Positions 40,203 through 48,803 are shown, numbered from the stretch's first letter. The stretch is 64,000 bases of DNA from Pseudomonas schmalbachii (GCF_017589465.1 NZ_JAELYA010000002.1:620001-684000); one strand, 5' to 3'. The notes: generated by a model from the sequence alone, not told the origin. Numbers and translations are program-made.

Positions 40203-40865
40203 TTAATTCTTCAGATAGCCGTTTTCGGCCAGGAAAGCTTCGGTGATTCCGGATGCGCTCGGCTCGGCGGCCTTGTCGCCCAGCAGCAGGCGCTCCAGGT
40301 AGCGCGCCAGCAGGTCGACCTCGAGGTTGACCGCGCGGCCCGGACGGTAGTCGTCCATGATGGTCTCGACCAGCGTGTGCGGCACGATGGTCAGTTCGAA
40401 TTCGGCGCCGTTCACCGCGTTGACGGTGAGGCTGGTGCCATCCACGGTGATCGAACCCTTCAACGCGATGTACTTGGCCAGTTCGCGCGGCGCACGCACG
40501 GTGAACTGGATGGCGCGGGCGTTTTCCTCGCGCTTGACGATCTCGCCGACGCCGTCGACGTGGCCGCTGACCAGATGGCCGCCAAGGCGGGTGGTCGGGG
40601 TCAGGGCTTTCTCCAGGTTCACCCGGCTGCCTACCTTGAGATCATGGAAGGCGCTGCGCGCCAGGGTCTCGCGGCTGACGTCGGCCCAGAAGCCGTCGCC
40701 CGGCAGCTCCACGGCAGTCAGGCAGACGCCGTTCACCGCGATGCTGTCGCCGAGTTTTACGTCGCCGAGGTCGAGCTTGCCGGTCTGCACGTAGAGGCGA
40801 ACGTCACCGCCCTTCGGTGTGATCGAACGGATCGTGCCGATGGACTCGATTATGCCTGTGAACAT
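40203..40865 (-). CDS. ribE: Riboflavin synthase (alpha)
   Basis: Dismutates two lumazines to riboflavin. 220 aa from MFTGIIESIGTI, behind GGGAGGCCTC. Two lumazine-binding repeats: LGDSIAVNGVCLTAVEL and ALKGSITVDGTSLTVNAVN, each with its GHLVSGHVDG-type loop. It is the first gene after the FMN riboswitch, so the whole downstream set (ribB, ribH, nusB, thiL, pgpA) is probably under FMN control. Confidence 0.95.
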   Translation of the reverse strand: MFTGIIESIGTIRSITPKGGDVRLYVQTGKLDLGDVKLGDSIAVNGVCLTAVELPGDGFWADVSRETLARSAFHDLKVGSRVNLEKALTPTTRLGGHLVSGHVDGVGEIVKREENARAIQFTVRAPRELAKYIALKGSITVDGTSLTVNAVNGAEFELTIVPHTLVETIMDDYRPGRAVNLEVDLLARYLERLLLGDKAAEPSASGITEAFLAENGYLKN

Positions 40866-40921
40866 GAGGCCTCCCGGAACGCTGCCACCGCTGCGCGGGC
40901 AGAAGGAATTGGATGTTGCAT
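40850..40921 (-). CDS. Possible 23-aa leader ORF overlapping ribE start
   Basis: Between the riboswitch and ribE there is an ATG at 40921 with AGGAG nine bases upstream; it reads MQHPIPSARAAVAAFREASC plus SQA and stops 16 bases inside ribE in another frame. Translation of it would run ribosomes across the ribE RBS. No homolog is known to me, so this may be chance. Confidence 0.35.
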   Translation of the reverse strand: MQHPIPSARAAVAAFREASCSQA

Positions 40922-40932
40922 CTGTGCGAACT

Positions 40933-40952
40933 CCTGTTTTGGAAAAAACAGG
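40933..40952 (-). promoter_or_regulatory. Hairpin between FMN riboswitch and ribE
   Basis: On the minus strand CCTGTTTT - TTCC - AAAACAGG makes an 8-bp stem. Its 3' arm contains the AGG of an AGGAG ribosome-binding sequence for the leader ORF. It could be part of the expression platform, or simply a weak attenuator. Confidence 0.5.
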
Positions 40953-41010
40953 GCGTATCGGATCGAAGGGACTACATGGGCGCGCACGAACGCACCCCAT
41001 TGGCTCATCC

Positions 41011-41149
41011 CGTTCTCTCTTTATCCGGACTGTGACCGTCGGCCCCGGAATCGCACCGGGTCTGCTGACCTTGCCGAATCGGCAAGCGCTCGCGGGCTAG
41101 GCACCTTGCGCGCCATTACCGCCGGTGGGGAATTGCACCCCGCCCTGAG
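41011..41149 (-). promoter_or_regulatory. FMN riboswitch (RFN element)
   Basis: Reading leftward, the segment has the conserved RFN blocks in order: GGGCGGGGTGCAATTCCCC, ACCGGCGGTAA, AGCCCGCGAGCG, the variable hairpin GCTTGCCGATTCGGCAAG, GGTCAGCAGA, CCGGTGCGATTCCGG, GGCCGACGGTCACAGTCCGG and the closing AAGAGAG. It lies about 145 bases upstream of ribE and downstream of ribD. FMN binding is expected to lower expression of ribE and the genes after it; whether it acts on transcription or translation is not decided by sequence. Confidence 0.95.
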
Positions 41150-41290
41150 AACGTCATCGCGGCTGCCTTGCAACCGCGTGTGGCGTTTTACCACAGTTGC
41201 CAATTCTGCGGAACAAGTCGGAGGGTTCTTTCAGACCGCGGAATGCCATACGACACCTGCCAGGCCATTACATCGCTGGGGTTCGCTCCC

Positions 41291-41377
41291 GTAGGTTGGG
41301 CTGAGGCACGAAGCCCAACGGGATTGGCGCCCAGGTTCGGGAGATGTTGGGCTTCGCTGCGCTCAGCGCCAACCTAC
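41291..41377. repeat. REP pair (BIME) downstream of ribD
   Basis: Inverted pair: left copy is the variant GTAGGTTGGGCTGAGGCACG..AAGCCCAAC, right copy the common form, with about 28 bp between. The right GTAG head supplies the TAG stop of ribD (41374-41376). The rest of 41150-41290, between this and the riboswitch, must contain the riboswitch promoter; I see no strong -10/-35 pair. Confidence 0.88.
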
Positions 41378-42477
41378 GGTACGGGATGTGCCGTGATCAG
41401 CCAGTCGTCGCCCACCGCGCGGATGTCGCTGATCTTCAGCTCGCGCGCCTCGGCCATCCTTTCCAGCGGCAGGTCCAGCAGCGGGCGGGCGCTGGAGCCG
41501 AGCAGCTTGGGCGCCATGAAGATCCGGTACTCGTCCACCAGTCCGAGACGGGCGAAGGCGCCGGCCAGGCGCGGCCCGGCTTCCACCAGCACTTCGTTGG
41601 CGCCACGGGCGGCCAGTTCGAGCAGCAGTCTGCGCAGATCGACATGCCCGTCCGCCCCCGGCAGCGCCAGCAGCTCATGGCCAGCGGCGGCATAGCGTTC
41701 GTCCGCCGCGCAACTGGCGACCAGCGCCGGCCCGGCCTGATAGAACGGCGCATCCAGCGGCACCCGCAGGCGCCCGTCGACCAGCACCCGCAACGGCTGG
41801 CGCTGGGCGGCCAGGGCGGTCAGTTCGGCATCCAGCCCAAGTTCTTCGGGGCGGACGTTGAGGCGGGCGTTATCCAGCAATACCGTGTCGGCCCCGGACA
41901 GCACCACACTGGAACGCGCCCGCAGGCGCTGCACGGCGCGGCGTGCCGCCGGCCCGGTGATCCACTGGCTCTCGCCGCTGGCCATCGCGGTGCGGCCGTC
42001 GAGGCTCATGGCCAGCTTCACCCGCACGAACGGCAGGCCGCTTTCCATGCGTTTGATGAAGCCGACATTGATCTCCCGCGCTTCGGCTTCCAGCATCCCC
42101 GACTCGACCGCGATGCCGGCCTCGGCGATGCGCCGCAGTCCGCTGCCGGCGACCTGCGGGTTGGGGTCCTGCATGGCCGCCACCACCCGCGCCACGCCGG
42201 CCTTGACCAGCGCATCGGCGCATGGCGGGGTGCGGCCGAAGTGGCTGCACGGCTCCAGCGTCACGTAGGCGGTGGCGCCACGGGCGTTCTCGCCGGCCTG
42301 GCGCAGCGCGTGGACCTCGGCATGCGGCTCGCCGGCGCGCACGTGCCAGCCTTCGCCGATCACCATGCCGTCCTTGACCACTACGCAGCCGACTCGCGGG
42401 TTGGGATGGGTGGAGTACAGCCCCTTGCGCGCCAGCTCCAGCGCGCGTGCCATGTAAGCCTGGTCGGACGGAATCAT
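41374..42477 (-). CDS. ribD: Bifunctional riboflavin deaminase/reductase RibD
   Basis: Deaminates then reduces the pyrimidine intermediate of riboflavin synthesis. 367 aa. The N-terminal deaminase domain has the zinc sites [12 protein letters not shown] (HAE) and [18 protein letters not shown] (PCxxxxxxPPC); the C-terminal reductase domain (about 146-360) has [20 protein letters not shown] and [22 protein letters not shown]. The ATG overlaps the nrdR stop by 4 bp. Its stop codon sits in a REP element; the last residues ITAHPVP run up to the GTAG head. Confidence 0.95.
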   Translation of the reverse strand: MIPSDQAYMARALELARKGLYSTHPNPRVGCVVVKDGMVIGEGWHVRAGEPHAEVHALRQAGENARGATAYVTLEPCSHFGRTPPCADALVKAGVARVVAAMQDPNPQVAGSGLRRIAEAGIAVESGMLEAEAREINVGFIKRMESGLPFVRVKLAMSLDGRTAMASGESQWITGPAARRAVQRLRARSSVVLSGADTVLLDNARLNVRPEELGLDAELTALAAQRQPLRVLVDGRLRVPLDAPFYQAGPALVASCAADERYAAAGHELLALPGADGHVDLRRLLLELAARGANEVLVEAGPRLAGAFARLGLVDEYRIFMAPKLLGSSARPLLDLPLERMAEARELKISDIRAVGDDWLITAHPVP

Positions 42478-42938
42478 TGCTTGGCCGGCTCGCGGGCGAG
42501 ACGTTCGATCTCCTCGCGGAACTCGTTGAGATCCTGGAAGCGACGGTAAACCGAGGCAAAGCGGATATAGGCGACTTCATCGAGCTTCTGCAGCTCGCCC
42601 ATCACCAGTTCGCCGACCACCCGCGACTTCACCTCGCGCTCGCCGGTGGCGCGCAGCTTGTGCTTGATATGCGCCAGCGCCGCTTCCAGTCGCTCGACGC
42701 TGACCGGGCGTTTTTCCAGCGCGCGCTGCATGCCGGCACGCAGCTTGTCCTCGTCGAACGGCTGGCGGCTGCCGTCCTGCTTGATCAGACGCGGCATGAC
42801 CAGTTCGGCGGTCTCGAAGGTGGTGAAACGCTCGCCGCAGGCCAGGCATTCGCGGCGGCGGCGAACCTGATCGCCCTCGGCGACCAGGCGCGAGTCGATG
42901 ACTTTGGTGTCGTGGGCGCTGCAGAAGGGACAGTGCAT
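42474..42938 (-). CDS. nrdR: Transcriptional repressor NrdR
   Basis: ATP-cone, zinc-ribbon repressor of ribonucleotide reductase genes. 154 aa: N-terminal ribbon [17 protein letters not shown]...[16 protein letters not shown] (four Cys), then ATP-cone (about 49-139: [16 protein letters not shown]). Length and layout are standard. It begins the nrdR-ribD unit as in most proteobacteria and is divergent from the YbaY lipoprotein gene, 139 bp away. Confidence 0.97.
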   Translation of the reverse strand: MHCPFCSAHDTKVIDSRLVAEGDQVRRRRECLACGERFTTFETAELVMPRLIKQDGSRQPFDEDKLRAGMQRALEKRPVSVERLEAALAHIKHKLRATGEREVKSRVVGELVMGELQKLDEVAYIRFASVYRRFQDLNEFREEIERLAREPAKQ

Positions 42939-43077
42939 GGGCGGGCAATTCTTGAACGGAAAGGGGCCTCATGGTAGCGCATCCCCCCGGCAATGAAACA
43001 CTCGCCGCCCCGAGACAAACCACAGCCATCTAGGCTATACAGGCGCCCGCCCGGAATCCGTTGCAAGGAGCTCCCAC

Positions 43078-43521
43078 ATGCAGCTACGCCTGCCCTGCCT
43101 GTTCGCGCTGACCCTGCTCGCCGCCTGCGCCAGCGACGAGCCGGCGCCCACCGAGAAAGAAGCGACGCCCTCCATCCCCGTCCAGGCCGCGCTGCCCGCG
43201 CATATGCGTGAACTGAGCGGCATGCTCAGCAGCACCCAGGGTTACCTGCCGGCCGGCAGCGAGGTGGAAGTCGCCCTGCTGGTGGTCGACGACCGCGACC
43301 GCCCCCGGCAACTGCTGGCCAGCGACAGGCTGGTCGCCACCGGCGGCGCCATGCCGTTCCGCCTGGTGTTCAATCCGCAATCCTTCCCGAACAGTGCCCG
43401 CGTCGAGCTGCGCGCCCGGGTCATCCAATCCGGCCAGTTGGCCTGGCGCCTGCGCCCGCTGCAGATCCTCCAGGCGGAATCCCGCGCCCTCGGCGAACTG
43501 CGCCTGGAGCGTGCGCCATGA
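43078..43521 (+). CDS. YbaY-family lipoprotein
   Basis: 147-aa lipoprotein with lipobox LLAAC ([20 protein letters not shown]). A short linker is followed by a YbaY/type III secretion lipoprotein-like beta domain: [31 protein letters not shown] and [27 protein letters not shown]. Function is unknown; the family is found widely in gammaproteobacteria. It overlaps the methyltransferase gene by 4 bp (ATGA). RBS AAGGAG precedes the ATG. Confidence 0.85.
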   Translation: MQLRLPCLFALTLLAACASDEPAPTEKEATPSIPVQAALPAHMRELSGMLSSTQGYLPAGSEVEVALLVVDDRDRPRQLLASDRLVATGGAMPFRLVFNPQSFPNSARVELRARVIQSGQLAWRLRPLQILQAESRALGELRLERAP

Positions 43522-44174
43522 CGCCGCCGGCCAGCCTGCAACAGGCGCTGAGCGACCTGCTCGGCGATGCGCACCTGAGCGCGGAACGCCTGCCTGGCAC
43601 GGATATCGACCTGTGGCTGATCGATGCGGCAAACATGGACCGCGCCTTCAGCCCGGAGGAAACCCGGCGCATCCTCGAAGAACCGCCCTACTGGTGCTTC
43701 TGCTGGGCCAGCGGCCTGGTGCTGGCGCGCTGGCTGGCCGAGCAGCCGGAATGGGTGCGCGGCAAGCGCGTGCTGGACTTCGGCGCCGGCTCCGGCATCG
43801 CCGCCATCGCCGCGGCCAAGGCGGGTGCGGCAGAAGTGGTGGCCTGCGATCTCGACCCGCTGGCGCTGGAGGCCTGCCGCGCCAACGCGGCGCTGAACGG
43901 CGTGGAGCTGAGCTATTCCGACGACTTCTTCAAGGAAGAGGATCGCTACGACCTGATCATCGTCGCCGACGTGCTCTACGACCGCGCCAACCTGCCGCTG
44001 CTCGACGCCTTCCTCAGCCGCGGGCGCGAGGCGCTGGTCGCCGACTCCCGCGTGCGCGACTTCCAGCACCCGCTGTACCGGCGCCTGGACGTACTCGACG
44101 CCTGCACCTGGCCGGATCTCGCAGAACCGGCCGAATTCCGCCGGGTAAGCCTGTATCACGCCCGTCGCGATTGA
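43518..44174 (+). CDS. Class I SAM-dependent protein methyltransferase (ETFB-lysine/PrmA-like)
   Basis: 218-aa Rossmann methyltransferase: motif [20 protein letters not shown], motif [24 protein letters not shown], then [23 protein letters not shown], whose D-x-L-Y matches the METTL20/ETF beta-subunit lysine methyltransferase and PrmA group. The substrate cannot be fixed from sequence. Translationally coupled to the upstream lipoprotein gene. Confidence 0.82.
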   Translation: MTPPASLQQALSDLLGDAHLSAERLPGTDIDLWLIDAANMDRAFSPEETRRILEEPPYWCFCWASGLVLARWLAEQPEWVRGKRVLDFGAGSGIAAIAAAKAGAAEVVACDLDPLALEACRANAALNGVELSYSDDFFKEEDRYDLIIVADVLYDRANLPLLDAFLSRGREALVADSRVRDFQHPLYRRLDVLDACTWPDLAEPAEFRRVSLYHARRD

Positions 44175-44249
44175 CTTGTTTCGCCGCGCGGCGCCCCCAC
44201 TTATAGTGGCACGCTGTTCTGTCGCCCTTTTCGTACACCGAGATCCTTC

Positions 44250-45119
44250 ATGAGCGATACGCCCTACATCTTCGATGTCACAACCGCCAATTTCGACCAG
44301 TTGGTGATCCAGAACTCCTTCCACAAGCCGGTGCTGGTGGACTTCTGGGCCGACTGGTGCGCCCCGTGCAAGGCGCTGATGCCGCTGCTGGCGCAGATCA
44401 CCGAGTCCTACCAGGGCGAACTGCTGCTGGCCAAGGTCAACTGCGACATCGAGCAGGACATCGTGATGCGCTTCGGCATCCGCAGCCTGCCGACCGTGGT
44501 GCTGTTCAAGGACGGCCAGCCGGTCGACGGCTTCGCCGGCGCGCAACCGGAGTCGGCGATCCGCGGCATGCTCGAACCGCATGTCCAGCAACCCGCCGCT
44601 CCCGCCGGCAATCCGCTGGATACCGCCGAAGCCGCGTTCGCCGAAGGCCGCTTCGCCGACGCCGAGGCCCAGCTCAAGGCGCTTCTCGCTGAGGACAACG
44701 GCAATGCCAAGGCGCTGATCCTCTACGCCCGCTGCCTGGCCGAACGCGGCGAGCTGGGCGAGGCGGAGATCGTCCTCGGCGCGGTGAAGGGCGACGAGCA
44801 CAAGCAGGCGCTGGCCGCCGCCAAGGCCCAGCTGACCTTCCTCCGCCAGGCCGCCGAACTGCCCGACGCCGCCACGCTGAAGACCCGCCTGGCCGCCGAC
44901 GCCAACGACGACGAGGCCGCCTACCAGTTGGCGATCCAGCAACTCGCCCGCCAGCAGTACGAAGCGGCGATGGACGGCCTGCTGCGCCTGTTCCAGCGCA
45001 ACCGCGCCTACGGCGAGGACCTGCCGCGCAAGACCCTGGTGCAGGTGTTCGACCTGCTCGGCAACGACCACCCGCTGGTCGTCACCTACCGCCGCAAGCT
45101 GGCCAATTCTATGTATTGA
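44250..45119 (+). CDS. ybbN: Co-chaperone YbbN (thioredoxin-TPR protein)
   Basis: 289 aa. Thioredoxin domain at about 8-108 with an intact WCAPC redox site (C37, C40), unlike E. coli YbbN where the first Cys is replaced. The rest holds TPR-like helices (about 120-285: DTAEAAFAEGRFADAEAQLKALLAEDNGNAKALILYARCLAERGE). This family helps DnaK/GroEL and protects substrates in hypochlorite stress. A TATAGT at 44202-44207 in the 75-bp gap upstream is a possible -10. Confidence 0.92.
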   Translation: MSDTPYIFDVTTANFDQLVIQNSFHKPVLVDFWADWCAPCKALMPLLAQITESYQGELLLAKVNCDIEQDIVMRFGIRSLPTVVLFKDGQPVDGFAGAQPESAIRGMLEPHVQQPAAPAGNPLDTAEAAFAEGRFADAEAQLKALLAEDNGNAKALILYARCLAERGELGEAEIVLGAVKGDEHKQALAAAKAQLTFLRQAAELPDAATLKTRLAADANDDEAAYQLAIQQLARQQYEAAMDGLLRLFQRNRAYGEDLPRKTLVQVFDLLGNDHPLVVTYRRKLANSMY

Positions 45120-45129
45120 TCCCTCAGGT

Positions 45130-45194
45130 GTTGGGCTTCGCAAGCTCAGCACCAACCTACACGTAGGTTGGCGCTGAACGCAGTGAAGCCCAAC
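45130..45194. repeat. REP pair in inverted (head-to-head) order
   Basis: Two copies of the GTAGG repeat with their GTAG heads meeting in the middle (CCTACACGTAGG, 45155-45166), the reverse of the head-out order at the other loci. It fills most of the gap between ybbN and the convergent hypothetical gene. Confidence 0.85.
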
Positions 45195-45204
45195 AATCAG
45201 GCAA

Positions 45205-45558
45205 TCAGGCCAGATTCTCGTCCCAGATAAACACCTGAGTCCCCTCCCGCACCTCCACCTTCACATGGGGGTTATGGCGCAGACGCACCAACAACCCCTT
45301 GGCGCCACCGACGCTGCCGGCCAGCGCTTCCAGCTCATCGAGCAGTTGCGGCCCCTCGCTCGATCCGGCCCGGCGCAGCAGGTCCTGCGCGGCCAGCCAG
45401 AGCTGATCGGCCGGGCTTGCCGTCAACGCGGCCGCCGACTCTGCAACACCACTCCCCGCCTGCGGCTGCCGCACGCCAGCCAGTCGCTGCCAGTCCGACG
45501 CATCCAGCTCCACGGTCAGGTCCACCGGCCAGTCACCAATCATTCCGCGAATTCGCAT
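45205..45558 (-). CDS. Conserved hypothetical protein
   Basis: 117 aa from MRIRGMIGDWPVDLTVELDA, behind a strong GGAGGAGAA. No signal peptide or membrane segment. A helical middle (ADQLWLAAQDLLRRAG, GPQLLDELEALAGSVGGAKGLLVRL) is followed by a beta-like end PHVKVEVREGTQVFIWDENLA. I do not recognise a family. It is divergent from the zinc operon, and its start lies about 87 bp from the Zur-like operator, so shared control is possible but not shown. Confidence 0.7.
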   Translation of the reverse strand: MRIRGMIGDWPVDLTVELDASDWQRLAGVRQPQAGSGVAESAAALTASPADQLWLAAQDLLRRAGSSEGPQLLDELEALAGSVGGAKGLLVRLRHNPHVKVEVREGTQVFIWDENLA

Positions 45559-45644
45559 GTCCGTTCTCCTCCCGCGATCCCCAATGCTCCCACGGGTCGC
45601 GCTTGCCGCCAATCGAACAGAACGCTCTGGCTTTCGCCATCAAC

Positions 45645-45663
45645 TTTGTTATAACGTAACAAA
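45645..45663. promoter_or_regulatory. Zur-box-like operator
   Basis: TTTGTTATAACGTAACAAA is a 7-5-7 inverted repeat (TTTGTTA / TAACAAA), close to the Pseudomonas Zur consensus with GTTATA and TAAC halves. It sits just upstream of the zinc operon, 24 bp before its first start codon, placed to block RNA polymerase when zinc is plentiful. Confidence 0.8.
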
Positions 45664-45686
45664 ACATGATCCGACTGGAGCTCCCC

Positions 45687-46235
45687 ATGCGCCCCCTGCT
45701 GCTCGCCCTGGCCCTGATGCCTTTGGTTTCCGCCCACGCCCACGATGAACACCAGCACGGCAGCCTCGGCAAGCACGAGCACGGTGTCGCCCAACTGAAC
45801 GCGGCCCTCGACGGCAACACCCTGGAACTCGAACTGGAAAGCCCGGCGATGAACCTGGTGGGCTTCGAGCACGCAGCCAGCAGCGCAGCCGACAAGGCCC
45901 GCGTGGTGCAGGTGCAGGCGCAACTGGGCAAGCCGCTGGAATTGATCGCCCTGCCCGCCGCGGCCGGCTGCGGCGTCAGCGAAGTCGAGCTGCACAGCCC
46001 GCTGTTCGGCGATGCCCCGGATGCCGACGAGCATGACGAACACGAGCACGAGCACAGCGATATCCACGCCCATTACCGGCTGACCTGCAGCAACCCCGGC
46101 GCCGTCACCCAGGTGGATCTCGCGCCGCTGTTCAAGAGCTTCCCCGGCATGCACAAGATCCAGTCGCAGGTGATCGGCCCGCAAGGCCAGAAAGGCGGCG
46201 ACCTGAGCGCGGCCAGCAGCATCCTCGAATTCTGA
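45687..46235 (+). CDS. Periplasmic His-rich zinc-binding protein (DUF2796, PA4063-like)
   Basis: 182 aa from MRPLLLALALMPLVSAHA (GGAG RBS); an ATG 21 nt upstream overlaps the operator region and is less likely. The mature protein begins HDEHQHGSLGKHEHG and has a second His/Glu/Asp cluster at about 125-140 (DEHDEHEHEHSDIHAHY), both plausible zinc ligands. Two Cys may pair. With the next three genes and the Zur-type operator it matches the Zur-regulated PA4063-PA4066 zinc-acquisition operon of P. aeruginosa. Confidence 0.9.
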   Translation: MRPLLLALALMPLVSAHAHDEHQHGSLGKHEHGVAQLNAALDGNTLELELESPAMNLVGFEHAASSAADKARVVQVQAQLGKPLELIALPAAAGCGVSEVELHSPLFGDAPDADEHDEHEHEHSDIHAHYRLTCSNPGAVTQVDLAPLFKSFPGMHKIQSQVIGPQGQKGGDLSAASSILEF

Positions 46236-46243
46236 TCCAGCCC

Positions 46244-46951
46244 ATGAACGCACTGATCGAGATCGACGACCTCGGCTTCGCCTGGCCCGGCCAGGCGGAA
46301 CTGCTGGATATCCCGGAATTCCGCCTGCAGCGCGGCGAAACGCTGTTCCTCAAGGGCCCCTCCGGCAGCGGCAAGACCACCCTCCTCGGCCTGCTCGGCG
46401 GCGTGCAGAAGCCGCAGCGCGGCAGCATCCGCCTGCTCGGCGAGGACATCACCCGGCTCTCCGCGGCGCGCCGCGACCACTTCCGCGTCGACCACACCGG
46501 CTACATCTTCCAGCAGTTCAACCTGCTGCCATTCCTCTCGGTGCGGGAGAACGTCGAGTTGCCCTGCCATTTCTCCCGCACCCGCGCCGAGCGGGCCAGG
46601 GCGCGCCACGGCAGTGTGGCGCAGGCTGCGGGGATGCTGCTCGGCCATCTGGGTCTCGGCGATGCCGCGCTGATCGGACGCCGTGCCGACAGCCTGTCGA
46701 TCGGCCAGCAGCAGCGGGTCGCCGCCGCCCGCGCACTGATCGGCCAGCCGGAACTGGTGATCGCCGACGAGCCGACCTCCGCGCTGGACGCCGACGCCCG
46801 CGAAGCCTTCCTGCAACTGCTGTTCGCCGAATGCCGCGCGGCCGGCGCCAGCCTGCTGTTCGTCAGCCACGACCAGAGCCTGGCGAAGCTGTTCGACCGC
46901 AGCCTGTCGCTCGCCGAACTCAACCGCGCCGCCACTGCCCCGGGGATCTGA
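46244..46951 (+). CDS. ABC transporter ATPase (LolD/MacB type), zinc operon
   Basis: 235 aa. Walker A KGPSGSGKTTLLGLLGG, Q-loop FQQFNLLPFLSV, signature LSIGQQQRVAAARAL, Walker B LVIADEPTSALD and H-loop FVSHDQSL. The LSIGQ signature and the FtsX-like partner place it in the MacB/LolD group (type VII ABC), which does not move substrate across the inner membrane but works on envelope targets. It is 8 bp after the His-rich gene and 1 bp before the permease. Confidence 0.9.
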   Translation: MNALIEIDDLGFAWPGQAELLDIPEFRLQRGETLFLKGPSGSGKTTLLGLLGGVQKPQRGSIRLLGEDITRLSAARRDHFRVDHTGYIFQQFNLLPFLSVRENVELPCHFSRTRAERARARHGSVAQAAGMLLGHLGLGDAALIGRRADSLSIGQQQRVAAARALIGQPELVIADEPTSALDADAREAFLQLLFAECRAAGASLLFVSHDQSLAKLFDRSLSLAELNRAATAPGI

Positions 46952-46952
46952 G

Positions 46953-48218
46953 ATGTATCTGTTGCGCCTGGCCCTGGCCAGCCTGTCCAACCGCCGCTTC
47001 ACCGCCCTGCTCACGGTCTTCGCCATCGCCCTCTCCGCCTGCCTGCTGCTGGCGGTGGAACGGGTGCGTACGGAAGCCCGAGCCAGCTTCGCCAGCACCA
47101 TTTCCGGCACCGACCTGGTGGTCGGCGCACGCTCCGGCTCGGTCAACCTGCTGCTCTACTCGGTATTCCGCATCGGCAACGCGACCAACAACATCCGCTG
47201 GGAGAGCTACCGGACCGTGACCGGCAGCCCGCTGGTGAAGTGGGCGATCCCGATCTCCCTGGGCGACTCGCATCGCGGCTACCGGGTGATGGGCACCGAC
47301 AGCGGCTATTTCGAGCACTACCGCTATGGCCGCGGCAAGCCGCTGAAGCTGGCGGAAGGGCGTCCGTTCGGCCAGGACCTGTTCGACGTGGTGCTCGGCG
47401 CCGAAGTGGCCAAGGCGCTGCATTACCAGCTCGGCGATCGCATCGTGCTGGCTCACGGCGTCAGCACCATCAGCCTGACGCAGCACGACGACAAGCCCTT
47501 CACCGTGGTCGGCATCCTCGAACGCACCGGCACGCCGGTGGATCGCACGCTGCACATTTCCCTACAGGGCATGGAGGCCCTGCACGTCGACTGGAAGAAC
47601 GGCGCGCCGGCCCACGGTGACGGCCGGATCAGCGCGGAACAGGCGCGCGGCATGGATCTGCAGCCCAGGGCCATCACCGCCTTCCTGCTCGGCCTGAAAA
47701 GCAAGGTCGCCACCTTCGCCCTGCAGCGACAGATCAACGAGTACGAGGGCGAGCCGCTGCTGGCGATCCTGCCCGGTGTGGCCCTGCAGGAACTCTGGAG
47801 CCTGATGGGCACGGCGGAAAAGGCGCTGTTCGTGGTTTCTCTGTTCGTCGTGCTGACCGGGCTGATCGGCATGCTCACCGCCATCCTCACCAGCCTCAAC
47901 GAGCGCCGGCGGGAAATGGCCATCCTGCGCTCGGCGGGCGCGCGACCCTGGCATATCTTCAGCCTGCTGGTGGCGGAAGCCTTCGCCCTGGCGCTGGCCG
48001 GCGTGACGATCGGGCTCGGCCTCCTTTATTTAGGCATCGCCGTCGGCCGCGACTATGTGCAAGGCAACTACGGGATCGACCTGCCCCTGGCGGCGCCGAC
48101 GACCTATGAATGGTCGCTGCTCGCCGGCATCCTGATCGCCGGGCTGCTGATGGGCTGCGTACCGGCGTGGCGCGCCTACCGGCAATCGCTGGCCGATGGC
48201 CTGTCCGTCCGACTCTGA
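46953..48218 (+). CDS. FtsX-like ABC permease, zinc operon
   Basis: 421 aa with four membrane helices: one near the N-terminus (about 17-35), then three in the FtsX core (about 285-310, 335-365, 385-405), and a large periplasmic domain (about 40-280, MacB_PCD-like) between helix 1 and 2. NERRREMAILRSAGARPWHIF is the coupling helix. With the ATPase it forms a LolCD/MacB-like complex; its zinc-related job is inferred from the Zur operator and the operon partners. Confidence 0.9.
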   Translation: MYLLRLALASLSNRRFTALLTVFAIALSACLLLAVERVRTEARASFASTISGTDLVVGARSGSVNLLLYSVFRIGNATNNIRWESYRTVTGSPLVKWAIPISLGDSHRGYRVMGTDSGYFEHYRYGRGKPLKLAEGRPFGQDLFDVVLGAEVAKALHYQLGDRIVLAHGVSTISLTQHDDKPFTVVGILERTGTPVDRTLHISLQGMEALHVDWKNGAPAHGDGRISAEQARGMDLQPRAITAFLLGLKSKVATFALQRQINEYEGEPLLAILPGVALQELWSLMGTAEKALFVVSLFVVLTGLIGMLTAILTSLNERRREMAILRSAGARPWHIFSLLVAEAFALALAGVTIGLGLLYLGIAVGRDYVQGNYGIDLPLAAPTTYEWSLLAGILIAGLLMGCVPAWRAYRQSLADGLSVRL

Positions 48219-48229
48219 GGAAATCCCTG

Positions 48230-48751
48230 ATGCGCCTTTTCGTCGCACTGTTGCTGACGCTCATCGTTTCCCTTGCCTGGGGCGCCTCTCCACGGGAGTT
48301 GAGCTGGTCGGAGCTGATCCCCAAGGGCGCCCCGCCTCCTCCACCGCCGGTCGCGCTGCACGACCTGTCGCAACTGGCCGACGCCCTGAGCGCCGAAAGC
48401 GGCCCGGCGGCGCGGCAGCAGCCGGTGCGCGCGCCGGTGGTCAAGGAACTGGACGGTCTGGAGGTGAAGCTGCCCGGCTACGTCGTACCGCTGGAGGTCG
48501 ACGACAAGGGGATGGTCAGCCAGTTCCTGCTGGTGCCCTACTACGGTGCCTGCATCCACGTCCCGCCGCCACCGGCCAACCAGATCGTCTACGTGCACGG
48601 CGCCAAGGGCCTGAAGATGGACGACCTGTACCAGCCGTTCTGGGTCGAAGGCCGCCTGAAGGTGGAAGCGATGGAGAGCGATCTGGCCGAAGCGGGCTAT
48701 CAGTTGCAGTCGAACGCCATCAAACCCTACGACTACTCAGACCAGGAATAG
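48230..48751 (+). CDS. DUF3299 protein, zinc operon
   Basis: 173 aa with signal peptide MRLFVALLLTLIVSLAWGA and no lipobox. The DUF3299 core is DGLEVKLPGYVVPLEVDDKG...FLLVPYYGACIHVPPPPANQIVYV; the single Cys in YGACIHVPPPPANQ is a striking conserved motif. Family function is unknown; here it ends the Zur-type operon, 11 bp after the permease. It may be an accessory periplasmic metal or redox protein (inference). Confidence 0.87.
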   Translation: MRLFVALLLTLIVSLAWGASPRELSWSELIPKGAPPPPPPVALHDLSQLADALSAESGPAARQQPVRAPVVKELDGLEVKLPGYVVPLEVDDKGMVSQFLLVPYYGACIHVPPPPANQIVYVHGAKGLKMDDLYQPFWVEGRLKVEAMESDLAEAGYQLQSNAIKPYDYSDQE

Positions 48752-48789
48752 GACTACGACCTATTTCAGTATTTTCCGAAGGGACTTTA

Positions 48790-48803
48790 TTGAGTTGAAT
48801 CAA
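48790..48803. promoter_or_regulatory. ANR/FNR-like box upstream of oprG
   Basis: TTGAGTTGAATCAA matches the TTGAT-N4-ATCAA consensus in nine of ten fixed positions. It lies 68 bp before the OmpW/OprG start. OprG of P. aeruginosa is known to be ANR-dependent under low oxygen, so the site is well placed. Confidence 0.7.

Noticed and set aside
40203..41000. Longer ribE reading starting within the riboswitch leader
   Set aside because: The extra 45 residues lie in the riboswitch linker, lack an RBS, and MFTGIIES is the universal riboflavin synthase start.
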